Positions 54,501 to 64,000 of a stretch of DNA of 64,000 nucleotides are shown here, piece after piece. Location: positions 39,641,201 to 39,705,200 of the forward strand of contig OZ038422.1 of assembly GCA_964036155.1 (NCBI GenBank), written 5' to 3'. Position numbers and translations under genes: made by a program. Under the pieces are notes generated by a model. The model made no database searches, was not told the DNA's origin, and saw only the letters and a list, made by a program, of their open reading frames with translations. Within the stretch, counting starts at the first letter, position 1. The number at the start of each line of letters is the position of its first letter. This DNA is from Diploscapter coronatus (lineage: Eukaryota > Nematoda > Chromadorea > Rhabditida > Rhabditidae).

Positions 54501-56335
54501 CCTATGGTCCATGTAAGTTTAGAAATTGATTAAGAAAGATCAATTATAAAAATTTAGGCATCAGTGCAAACGAACAAAGAATTGAGTGAAATTCGGGAAG
54601 AGTCAGAAAGCAGCAGAAGCGAAGATGAAGCTGACAGAACAAGCCATTCGACTTCCCGACAACAAGAACAACGAATGATCAGTGCATTGGATTTGAGGGA
54701 ATCGGAAGAAATAACCAGGCAAATGGAGGATGCAAGGCAAACTGAACGATACAAAATGGAAATACGCGCGCTGAAAGCTAGGCTTCAAAGATTGACACAG
54801 ACAAATAAGGTGTGAAGGTTTTGAACGCAACTTGGTGCAATTTTGGCATTGACACTGCTTAGCCGCAATAATGTCATCGTCAACTGATATAAAATTCTCG
54901 TAATTGCATCATGCTATGAAGATCAAACTTTTCAATAGTTAATGCAAATTTAGGATCTACTAATGACTTGCGAGAAAATCAGAGAAGATGCTCTACAAGA
55001 GCTGGAAGCCAAGCATAGCGACACTAATGCAGTGAATGAACGAAGAAATGCTGAGTTGAAGTACAGCTTTTTCCTGTAAAATTTAAAATAATTAGATTTT
55101 CAGGGTTGAGCTCGATAAGTTGCGAAGGAGAAATGGTCAGTTACGCAAGGGAAACGATGAACTGAACAAAGAAATCAGTGAGCTGAGACAGGAGTTGAGT
55201 GGATATGAAAAGGACAAGAAGGTCGAATTTCTGAAGATCAACTTTTTCAAAAGAAGCCATATTACAGATTGATACCGCTGAGTGGCACAGAAGGAAGAAG
55301 CTGGAAGAAAGTCTGGATTTGATGAAGAAACGCTTGGAAAAAGCTGTAGAAAAAGAGCAGTTGGCGTCTGAAGCATTGACGAAGAAGGAGAAGAGGTTGG
55401 AAGACATTGCAAGGGAGCAGGAAAACAGACAGATCGAAATGGAGCGGATCAATCGAAGACTGAGAATTACCACCAAGGAAAGAGTCAGTAGAAGTTTAGA
55501 TTTTGACTGAAGTTAATAAAGTTTGTAGGATGAAGCACTGCAAAGTGTGGAAACGATCAAATCTACGATAGAACGATCTCAAATCATCGAAGAGAAATTG
55601 CAGAAACGAGAAAAGGTGAGAAATTTCGAAGAATTTGAAATGAAGATTTTTAGGATCTATTCTCTCAACAACAAACCGTTCGAAAGCTGCAATCGGAATT
55701 GACAGCGATTCGAGAGGAAAAAGATCACTTGAAGAGAAAACTGGGGGAAGAGCGAAAAATGAAGAGAGAAATGGCAGTGGGGGGAAGAAGTGCGAAAGTT
55801 GAACACAGAGCTGCGCAGACTGAAGAAGAAACAAGGAGAGTTGTGCCCAGAGACCGAGGCAGAGGACAGACGTCTGTTGCGACACAGGCTATGATAAATG
55901 GAGAACCAACAAGGAGAGGAATGGACAATGTGAAATCAACAACATCGACAATGAGGGAAGAAATTGTTATCGTCAGGCAAGAAAATAACGACAAGTTGAA
56001 AGAAGCACTCCATTCGGTAAGAGTAAATTTGAAAATGGCCTGAAAAATGTCTCCTTACAGACCGAACAACGACTTTTCGAAGCCACGAGAAAGTTGAAAG
56101 TAATCGAATCGAATTACAGTGCCTTAGAAACGAGATATCAGGAGTTGGCAGCGACAAAGACAAGAATAGGTGAGAAAGATGAAGTTTTGAGAGATGAAGC
56201 ATGAAGATTTCAGAAGACGAATCTCGACAATTAGGAGCTGTGACTATTTTAGCGGATAAACTAGAGGCCAAGGACAAGGAAATCATCCGCCTGAAAAGAC
56301 ATATCAATGAGCTGGAGAATAAATTATCCGAATAG
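48573..56335 (+). CDS. CEP290: CEP290-like coiled-coil protein of the ciliary transition zone
   Basis: Thirty-two exons, many separated by 38-50-bp introns, close in phase to about 1676 residues. First exons: 48573-48683, 48818-48876, 48903-49038, 49212-49372, 49518-49581, 49631-49768. The longest are 50945-51505, 53411-53695 and 55654-56016; the last is 56214-56335. The protein is almost wholly heptad-type coiled coil. Residues about 700-819 (SGKQLARLQYQLDMSLIDLA, SVPLTKYEDLLAKYKNIVAS) resemble the CEP290 segment SVSLSELELANKQYNELTAK by pattern; other parts give no domain. CEP290 links membrane and axoneme in the transition zone of cilia; in nematodes that means sensory neurons. The predicted second intron (48877-48902) is only 26 bp, chosen because it alone keeps frame. 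Vertebrate CEP290 is near 2480 residues, so this is shorter. Another large coiled-coil family cannot be excluded. Confidence 0.75.
50365..50496. repeat. Poly-A run followed by a GC-rich inverted repeat in an intron
   Basis: A run of about 21 A (50365-50385) precedes arms AAACCCTCGGAACCTCC and GGGAGGTTCCTCGGGTTT with outer matching GGGTTCG/CGAATCT-type sequence (about 50396-50496). It is probably a short MITE. The word AACCCTCGGAA also occurs in the hAT-type MITE at 17821-17903. Confidence 0.6.
51655..52200. mobile_element. About 545-bp foldback element in a CEP290-like intron
   Basis: Arms of about 150 bp are imperfect reverse complements: CCAGTGGCGAAAATCG, CATCTATCTCCAGCGAAAAT and CTAAAATCAAAAATTCCAGA on the left all recur inverted on the right. 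Outer ends are CTAAGACGGTCT and CACTGTCTTAAG. It makes this intron (51644-52229) over ten times longer than its neighbours. No transposase is present. Confidence 0.75.
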
Positions 56336-58418
56336 CAATGCTATTGAAATTAGACATTTTTCGAGAAATTTGTGATTATTCGAGTCTTTCTACATTGTGA
56401 AATGAAGATTTTTCGTATCATTTTTGTTCAAATTGATTCCACGCTCAATTTCGAAGTAACGAAGCAATTTTTGAAACATTTCCTCGACCTTTAAACAGAT
56501 AATTGCATGCGGATGCTTCATTTATATTCTCTCCTTGATGAGTGCAAAGTAGTGACTGACTATGTGCTGCTTCTATATGGGGTATTTTGCCTGGACTGAC
56601 TAGGCCTATTTCAGACCACAATTATAAATGCCATAGATGCGATAATATTCAGAAAGAATAGCTTGGTACGAGGAAGCAAGCAAGTTGGTTGGTATTTTGT
56701 ATGATTGATCTTCGTGAATTCGAAAGTGAATCTATAACGGTCTGGCTAATTTGATGATGTGAAGTAAGTCTCTCTTCTATACTAGTCCATAGAGAAGTAG
56801 CTTCTTAAAAAATTCCATACATTATACGTCTGAAAATTTTATTATCCTTCCTTATGTAGCAAAGCTATTTTGCCTAATGTTGTATGAATTAAATCGAATA
56901 CATGGCGCATGATGAGCTTTCCAAAAAGTCGACGTAGTCTCCAGATTGAAAAGTGTTCTCTAAATGTTCAATAAATGAACTACACGAACTGCCCAAGAGG
57001 CTCTTTGAGCAATCATCCATTCTCAAGTTGTAAGTGTGAGTTTCCAGTTGTTCCTTACCTCTGTGGTTTCCGTTTCCATTTCCGGACTTCGCACTTCGTC
57101 TGTGGTCAGCTTCCAACCTTCTTCTTAGTTTCTTTCCCCTTCTCTTCTCGTCTCCTTCTCCCTCTCACTTGCTGTTGGCAGTTTGTTTCGCGTGTTAGGG
57201 TGTTAGATCGAGCTCACTTAGCTGTCAAATAATTTCGGATTTGGATTTCTCTATGCGGAGTTGAGCATTTATCTCACTCCCCCCTCTTTCGCTTCCACAT
57301 TCTATATGAAGGAGTGAGGGCGGCTCCCTCTCGTGTCCGTGTGTCTCAAGCAGTGAATCTGTCATTCCAAGCGTTGCGCTCAGATTTTGTTAGAGACGTT
57401 CACTTTATTTTTATATTCTTCATCTTTGCTTAATGTACTCGAGAAGAGTTCATCTATTGTGATTGGGTTGAATTTTTCGAAGTTCAAAAATTTGAACCAA
57501 CCTCTAAACCAAACCCGTTGACTTCGGAAATCTCAACGTGTTTTGAACCTGTCTGAATTCCTTACCTGCCGAGATTGCCTTCAAATCTTCCAACATCTCG
57601 GCAATTATTCATAAGTCTCGGAGCCTATGCACGACCTGCTCATTTCACATTTCTGTCAAAATCGTGCAGTCGCTAATGAATTCCCGGCTTAAGATTTGAG
57701 AGGACCCGAGTCTTCGGATCTTCTGAGACTTTTCAACTTTCTCTCATCAAATTTTTGTATCAATCGGTAGCGTTTGCTGGTGCTTAGTTAACTTCATAAC
57801 TTGGTTCATTTTAGACTTGAGCTGAGCTTGTTTCTGAAAACAACTCTCATGAGTTGTATTTTTCAACAACCGCATGAGACCCTGGTGTTTGGCCTGTTTT
57901 GTTAGTCGGTTGAATGTGTTGTCATCATTCAAAAGTAGAGGGAGCCATAGGCAATAGCTATGCAGGTAATGAGCCACCTCATGCTTCTCAGAAATATAGC
58001 TGATCGTGCACAGGATCTTGGTCATTCTTCATCCCATGCTTTTTCATTTATTTGCCTGTCTTCGAGTCACATTCTCATAACTTCAATCCTCCATCATGTA
58101 GTTGCCAAATTCTGTATTAATGCCTCCTTCCTTGTTCTTGTACTTTGCACACTTTCGCAGAATTGTTGATTCCCCGATTTGACCCGAGGGCGAAAGGGGG
58201 GGGGGGGGTAGGCTCTAATTAATTGCCCTACTCTTTTATGGGCTGTGAGGGCTTTACGAGGCTCGAATCAGTTGAGGAAACGATAGGGAGGCACTTCTGC
58301 TGGGGTGGAATTGCACTGGAAAGCGCGAATAGGGCCGAGAAGAAAAGTTGTGTCGAATATTCTTTGGCCGAATTTTTTGTTACTCTCATTCGTTCATTTC
58401 ATTCGACGAAATTTTCCA
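56336..58418. other. Intergenic region between CEP290-like gene and GPCR
   Basis: No gene I can support. A 92-codon minus frame (57747-58025) has no family likeness. A 15-base G run lies at about 58195-58209. The part before 58418 should be the GPCR promoter and 5' leader. Confidence 0.5.
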
Positions 58419-60387
58419 ATGTTGAAGGTGACGGTTCCAGAATCGCAATCCCGATTCTGTCCGTGCGATCTGGATTCCTCGTCCGGAATGCGCAATGACT
58501 GTACCGTATACATCGAGAAATACCCCGACCCGTCTCACCACCCAGTTATTATCCTCCTGGCCGCCGCTCTCTACACTCTCGTATTCATAATCAGTCTTGC
58601 GGGAAATCTAGGTGAACCACAGAGTCAATTCATTCATTCATTCAGTGTCAGTACGGACACGTTAATTTCAGGCGTAATCTATGCGACTGTCTACCATAGA
58701 AGCCTGCAGACCGTGCAGAACATCTTCATAGTCAATTTGGCCATATCGGATGTGATCGTCTGTCTTCTGTCGATTCCACTCACACCTGTCACGACAATAG
58801 CCAAGCAATGGTATTTCGGCTCGACCCTGTGCCGAGCAGTTGGTGGAATTCAAGCAATAGGCATTTTCATCGGCACTTTCTCACTATGCGCCATAGCAAT
58901 AGACCGGTATTTTCGACTCGTCATAGCTCCAGGTAAGGTTTTTTCGCTGCCAACGTCAAATTTATGAACAACTGAATATTTGCAAGCGAGGTGTGAAAAT
59001 CACGAAAACATAAGAAGAACCGAAAAATATAACAAAAAAGCGAAGAAAACGTCGAACTGATAAGAAGTGAAGAAATAGCAATTCATCTATTGGAAATTCA
59101 TTTCATGTTCATTTGGCACTTGCTTATTTTTTAGCGATTTTTTGACAAGTTTTCGTTTTTCCAAATTAGGCAGTCCCCTGCACAAGCGATGTGCCATCCG
59201 AATCACGATTCTGCTGTGGGTTTTCTCGATTTTGGCCACTCTTCCCTACGTCTATCACATGGAAATGGTTGATTACAAGCATTTGAGTGAGAATTTAAAT
59301 CTTTCCCCCTTTTCTAAATTTTCCCCTTGTTAGATATCTGTGGCGAATTTTGCACTGAGAAGTGGCCTTCGCCATCGTCTAAACGCGTCTACACACTTTT
59401 CGTGTTCGTCATTCAATTTGTCATCCCATTTACTATTATGACACTGTGCTATCAGGCGGTAATTCCATCTGGTCTTTTTTATTTTGTTAGAAAGATTTTT
59501 TTTAGATTTTCTCGTTTCTTCGTCGTAGAGCTGAGTCTCGATTGATGTCCATCGCTCAACAAGTCAACTTGATGTACATGGTATGTAGAATTTGGAAAAA
59601 TGGCTTTTATTGTTTGAAGAACTGGGTAATATTGTTACGTCGAAGAAGACGAAGTTGAAGAATATAAGATATGGGATTTGATGAGCGATAGATTTATTAC
59701 AGGTCGCAGCAACGGCAGGAAGAGAAACTCAACAGCACAAGGAGCAACTGACTCATTTGATCGAACAGAAGAAGAGGGTCGTTGCACAGAAGCGTAGAGT
59801 CACAGTCATTTTAGTTAGGTTAGTGTTATCTTTTTCTACGTTATTTAGCAATTTCAAGCTATCAAACCTTTGAATTTTTTTTATCCTGGGAAGGAGAAGA
59901 TGTTTTTTTTTTTTAACTTTCTCATGATCTAAAATTATCAAATTCCCTTAGTCAACTATTGACTGTTGGATTTCAGCATGGTAGTCGTATTCTTTGTCAC
60001 TTCTCTGCCTCACAATCTCGTATCGACTTTGATGGAATTCACAGACTCAACTGAACTATTGACATATCAAGGCAGCGATTTCACGTACATTATCAATTTG
60101 GCTACGCATTTGTAAGTTTTTAGCGCGCATTTTATGACATTTTGCATTTCCCTAATCTTCCTTATCATATTTATTTTCTGGGTACGGGCAGACACTCTGC
60201 AATTTAGACTTTTCACTTTATTTTCAGTCTCGCAATGTTATCCTGCGCGATCTCCCCACTGCTCTATTCATATCTGAATCCGGAATTTCGTGAATTCGTG
60301 CTTAATGCTATTTCCGGAATTAATATCAAATGGGCAAATCAGCTGGCGAGCAGATCCTGGCATCCAACACAGACAACAGTCCTCTAG
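58419..60387 (+). CDS. Rhodopsin-family neuropeptide receptor (NPR-like)
   Basis: Eight exons: 58419-58611, 58672-58932, 59170-59286, 59334-59458, 59506-59580, 59703-59818, 59977-60111 and 60228-60387, giving 393 residues. Seven membrane segments are visible, with GNLGVIYATVY in TM1, NIFIVNLAISDVIVC in TM2, the IDRYFRLVIAP form of the DRY box at 142-144, TLPYVYHMEM in TM4, FVIPFTIMTLCYQA in TM5, VTSLPHNLV in TM6 and SPLLYSYLNPEFREF in TM7, where the usual NPxxY Asn is Ser. ECL1 and ECL2 cysteines (TLCRAVGG; CGEFCTEKW) can pair. This set fits peptide receptors related to neuropeptide Y/F receptors, which in nematodes respond to FMRFamide-like peptides. The ligand cannot be told from sequence. 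The cytoplasmic tail is short. Two in-frame Met codons lie near the start; I took the first. Confidence 0.88.
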
Positions 60388-61253
60388 AAGATCAAATGTG
60401 AGCTACGATACAAATAATAAATTAGACGGGTGTGGTGATTTTCTCGCTAATATTATCACGATGATCTCAACGAAATATTTTCTTGTGATAAATAATAAAT
60501 ATTGCATATATCTTGAAAGATTAATAGATTTTTAGTTCGTTATTGTCGTGATTCGTGATGCGAGTTCGTAGTGTTGTGATTATTGCTAAATGAAACAAGA
60601 AAATAATGGAGATCAGCCAGCTCAGTTTATCCAAGGTATGTCAGCTTATTGCATATTCAAGTCAGGGACTAAAATTATCTCGATTTCAACTTTACTTTCA
60701 CAGGTTTGGGTTTTCAAATTCAATTTAATCCTGCTACTCTTTAAGGATTATTCTTTAAGATAACTTTTTCTCGCCCATTTCCCCCTTTCAACGCTTTCTA
60801 TAGCTCTGCACTTGCAACTTGCCGAGCGGGAGATTTGACTAACTAATTCGAATTATATTGCTCTTTCCCTCTATTCTGTACCCTCCTCTCGGCTATAAAC
60901 AAATGAGTGGCTGTTGAGTAGTATGAAGTAGCGCGTTGCGGCCGCGCGTCGCGGTCTCGGCTCTCTTGAATCGCGAGAACTGCTGCTTCATTGGAGTCTG
61001 AAGGCTGAAGACCAAGGGGGGAAAAGCTGCCACTCTTTCTCTCTGCCTTATAGAGAGCGAAGGGGTGGGGCTCATGCATAAAGGGAATGAGAGAGCACAA
61101 AGAAGAAGGGGAAAGAGCTGAGCTCCCTTGCCTTCCCCTTTAGACGGGCACTGTGCAGCGGCCGCGAGAGGCACCCGTTTCCCATTTCAACACCGAAAAT
61201 TAGACGTCGTCTTCTGAATTGTACGGCGGATTCATCGTCATCAGACTCACAAA
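60388..61253. other. Spacer between GPCR and secreted-precursor gene
   Basis: AATAAA at about 60417 and 60494 probably ends the GPCR transcript. The rest is mixed, with GC-rich patches (GCGGCCGCG near 60947 and 61158), and should contain the promoter of the next gene. The two occurrences of GCGGCCGCG are on opposite sides of a 200-bp segment. Confidence 0.5.
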
Positions 61254-64000
61254 ATGGCTGTACAAACACTCATATTTCAATTCGTGCAATCTTCTATTCT
61301 TCTATTGTCGATATCGTTTCTAGCAGACGCTGCACCTAAGGTTGGTCTTCACGTTTTCTTTTTCATTTTACGAGGTTTTGACATGTTTATCACGAAATTC
61401 TGTTAAATCTACACTAAGAACTAAAGATGGAGGAAGTAATTTTAATGAATAGCTCTAACACGTGTAATCATTTCATTATCCCAACAGTTTACGCATATGA
61501 TTAGGTTATGTGGAATGAGTTACTCATAATAATGATGGTTAATGAAGTCAGTCAAATGGATTTTATTGAGACGACTGGACTTTTTGATCTTCTTTACTCT
61601 TATCGAAAAAGTCCGAATGTGGGATAATCTCATCTTTTTCTCCTTTTGGATAATGGTGTTTACTTCATCCTTTGTTCTAATGGAAACAATTCTAATTGAC
61701 TGAGTGGCTGCTTGGCTCTGTTGGCCAGTGTTCAGTCTCTCACTCAATTCAAAATTGCAATTGCCCTTTGTTTTTTTATTTGGAATGTGTACAATTGGAG
61801 GGAAAAGCTTGAAACCATATATGGGCAGGAGGAATGACGGAAAGAGCTGATGAGAATAGCAGAGCCCAGAGAGAATTTGGTTTCTAGCAAAATATACCGA
61901 AATTTCTTCTTCGCAATTTTTATAATTATTAACTTCTTCTATTTGGATTTAGGAAAAATAAAGGAAACTTGTGAATTATATAATGAGCAGAAAAAAACAG
62001 CTAATGAGTCTGAAAGAAGAAAGCGAACAATTTCTAATTCGGACTGAAATGAATATCGAAACACACGCATAGATGCTGGGAGATATCCCCCCTTTTCTTT
62101 CTTGCTTTACTACAATTTTTCGTTTCAAGAAAATAAATTAAGCCTCGCGAGAGATCCTTCAAGACAGGCAAACAGCTATAGCCTTGTATACTTTAGCATT
62201 TTCTTTTCAATTTCAACAAAATGAAATCTTTACATTTATTCCGGGGATGATGAAAATTCGAAATGAGAATCCTTATGAAATTCGAAATGAGTTTGGGAAT
62301 TGCATATTTCAAATTTCAAATTCCAAATTCAGGCTTCACTTGGTCAACTACGAGCAAAGAGAGATGTCGTAGCGATCGAAGAAATCTCCCCTGAAGAAGC
62401 GTTAATTCGAAGGCAACTTTCAGGTGCAGTTTTGCAGTTTTGAGAAATTTAATTGACTGAGGAACTGCCGTTTTTTCCATGACACTTGAATTATCAGAAC
62501 ATGTGCTATTTTGAGCCTCGAAAAGCAATGCGCCATTTTCATAATTTTCCGAATGTATGGCCCAAAAACACGAAAAGAGATGCATGTTGGCATTTCAAAT
62601 GAGAAAGGAGCCATTTCTATATAGAAATTTATCTGCCATTTATTTTGAATGAAAGGAGGGAAAATTAGTTATTTCGGTTTTTCGGGAGGGTTTTGGTTAT
62701 GTTATTAGTAGTCAGAACAGAAAGGGCAGTCCTTTAGATTGGCCGGGTAATTGTCAATATAGGCCTTAATGGCATTGGCTAAAGGCCTGTCTCTGACAGC
62801 TACATCTGGGTGTCGTTTATTTGTCTGAATTTGTAAGTAATCGAGGAAATGAAGTAAGGATTGAGAGGAAATTAAAATCAGTTTTATGAGGCCAGATTAA
62901 AGAAAAGCAACTTTTTATAAAATTCATTAAAATGATGAAGACACCTCTTATATCTAGTTTCACGATAGGTCACCTACTCTAAATTAGTTTTTTGTTCAGT
63001 ATAGTTGGCAGTAATATCATAGTAGATAGAGTTTTATGAGATGTATTTATTAAAAATTCTTCATGTTATTTCTAACTTTTCATCATTTTGCATAATTCAT
63101 AAAGAAATCCAAAAAACTTCTGAACAAAATAAGAAGCAAAAAGATATGAGAACTGAAAAAGGGACACATGGGAGAGTTGCAATGTTGATTTCATATTCTT
63201 CATGAGATTTTCACATTTTCTTCCACTATTCTAGGTGAACTTCATGAGGTCTGAATGAAATAAGAAAGAGCAAAAAGTTATGAAATCTCCCAAAGAAAGG
63301 ACACATGAGAGAGTTGCAATGTCTTATCTGCCTGCAGGCTATTGAGCGAAAGAAAGGAAATGAATACAAAAACACAGCTAAATTTCCCATAAAGCAGAAA
63401 GGTCGCGTGCCCGTTTTTCGCCGCAAGAGTTTGTTCGACTAATTCATGCGAAATAGAAATATTAGACTGGGGAAAAACTCTTTGAACCACTAAGTTATTA
63501 TATTTCAAAATGAAAGCTATATTCACCCATGACAGAATGAAGTTCACATCGGTAAATAATTAGCGGATCGAAGAAAAATAATTACCAAAGGTCGTTTATT
63601 TTGTTCTCGAATATGATCTTCATAAATTTGAATATGCTGTAAGATCAGGCATAGGCAGGACTTAAGTCAGACCTTTAATGCGGACCTTCATGAGCCAAAT
63701 TTAACGGTAAAAATAAAAATCGTAGATAATATATATATCACCTTTCTATAGAAAGGCTTTATTTGTGGACCTTTTCCTTTAAAATTTCTCACTCTTGCTG
63801 AAATTCTGCCTAGATCTGTGCAAGATGCCCTACTGAATCGACAAAATTTCAGAGTTGAGCAATGAGCAATTAGCCCTGTTGGCGAACGTAGTCGCAAATG
63901 AGATAGATCAATTGACCTCGCAGGTCGATAATTGGCAAGAAGCTGAGCAAGATGAAGGTCCACAAGAAGTCGAGTTGATTGAAATTCCAGTTGAAGTTGT
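61254..64000 (+). CDS. Secreted preproprotein, probably neuropeptide-like; truncated by window end
   Basis: Three exons: 61254-61340, 62333-62423 and 63853 to the window edge, in phase, 109 residues visible. Residues 1-26 form a signal peptide (MAVQTLIF..., then SSILLLSISFLADA, cleavage likely after ADA). Exon 2 carries a dibasic site (LRAKRDVVAIEE) and a second pair (IRRQLS), the pattern of a propeptide cut by furin-like or PC2-type convertases. Exon 3 is acidic (NWQEAEQDEGPQEVELIE). Introns of about 990 and 1430 bp are long for this window, as often in neuronal genes. No amidated peptide (GKR or GRR) has appeared yet, so the mature product would lie beyond the edge. I do not recognise the family; a small secreted protein other than a neuropeptide is possible. 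Confidence 0.6.

Noticed and set aside
57747..58169. 92-codon minus and 69-codon plus frames in the GPCR upstream region
   Set aside because: Both are open over the same DNA, with no domain, signal peptide or splice partners; kept only as a note in the intergenic entry.
60843..61269. Minus-strand frames of 65-93 codons before the secreted precursor
   Set aside because: GC-rich promoter-like sequence opens several frames at once; none has a family likeness.

Overview
The window looks like nuclear DNA of a free-living nematode, probably a rhabditid; this is inferred from gene style, not from a marker gene. Most introns are 38-60 bp, their 3' ends read TTTCAG or TTTTAG, several genes have such an acceptor directly before the ATG as in spliced-leader trans-splicing, and six genes sit head to tail on one strand with gaps as short as about 173 bp, as in nematode operons. 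I saw no tRNA, rRNA or CRISPR array.

Left third (1-30.7 kb) is accessory DNA: an array of F-box type genes. A divergent pair of a 12-exon F-box-like gene (minus) and an 8-exon F-box/kelch gene (plus) occurs at 0.3-7.9 kb and again at 20.4-27.4 kb, a segmental duplication. Two further kelch copies lie at 16.9-18.2 and 28.4-29.6 kb. Kelch copies A and B are open, C has a one-base frameshift that a weak upstream donor could bypass, and D looks dead. Between the two blocks lie a seven-transmembrane chemoreceptor-like gene and a third F-box-like gene, both minus. Small non-autonomous transposons sit in introns and spacers; several are present in one paralogue and absent from the other, so insertion ends and target-site duplications can be read directly.

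Middle (30.7-48.1 kb) is a compact minus-strand series of conserved genes, in transcription order RBBP4/LIN-53 histone chaperone, mitoribosomal protein mL64 (GADD45GIP1), arginyl-tRNA-protein transferase ATE1, a Mind-bomb-like E3 ligase lacking the usual N-terminal module, the Fe-S scaffold NTPase NUBP1, and mitochondrial beta-ketoacyl-ACP synthase OXSM. The last three are tightly spaced and are the best operon candidate. RBBP4 shares a 457-bp divergent promoter region with a 32-exon coiled-coil gene resembling CEP290 (48.6-56.3 kb).

Right end (56.3-64 kb) has a neuropeptide-type rhodopsin-family GPCR gene and the first three exons of a secreted precursor with a Lys-Arg site that runs off the window. 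Gene models were spliced by hand: for each I checked that reading phase is kept across all exons and that known motifs appear.
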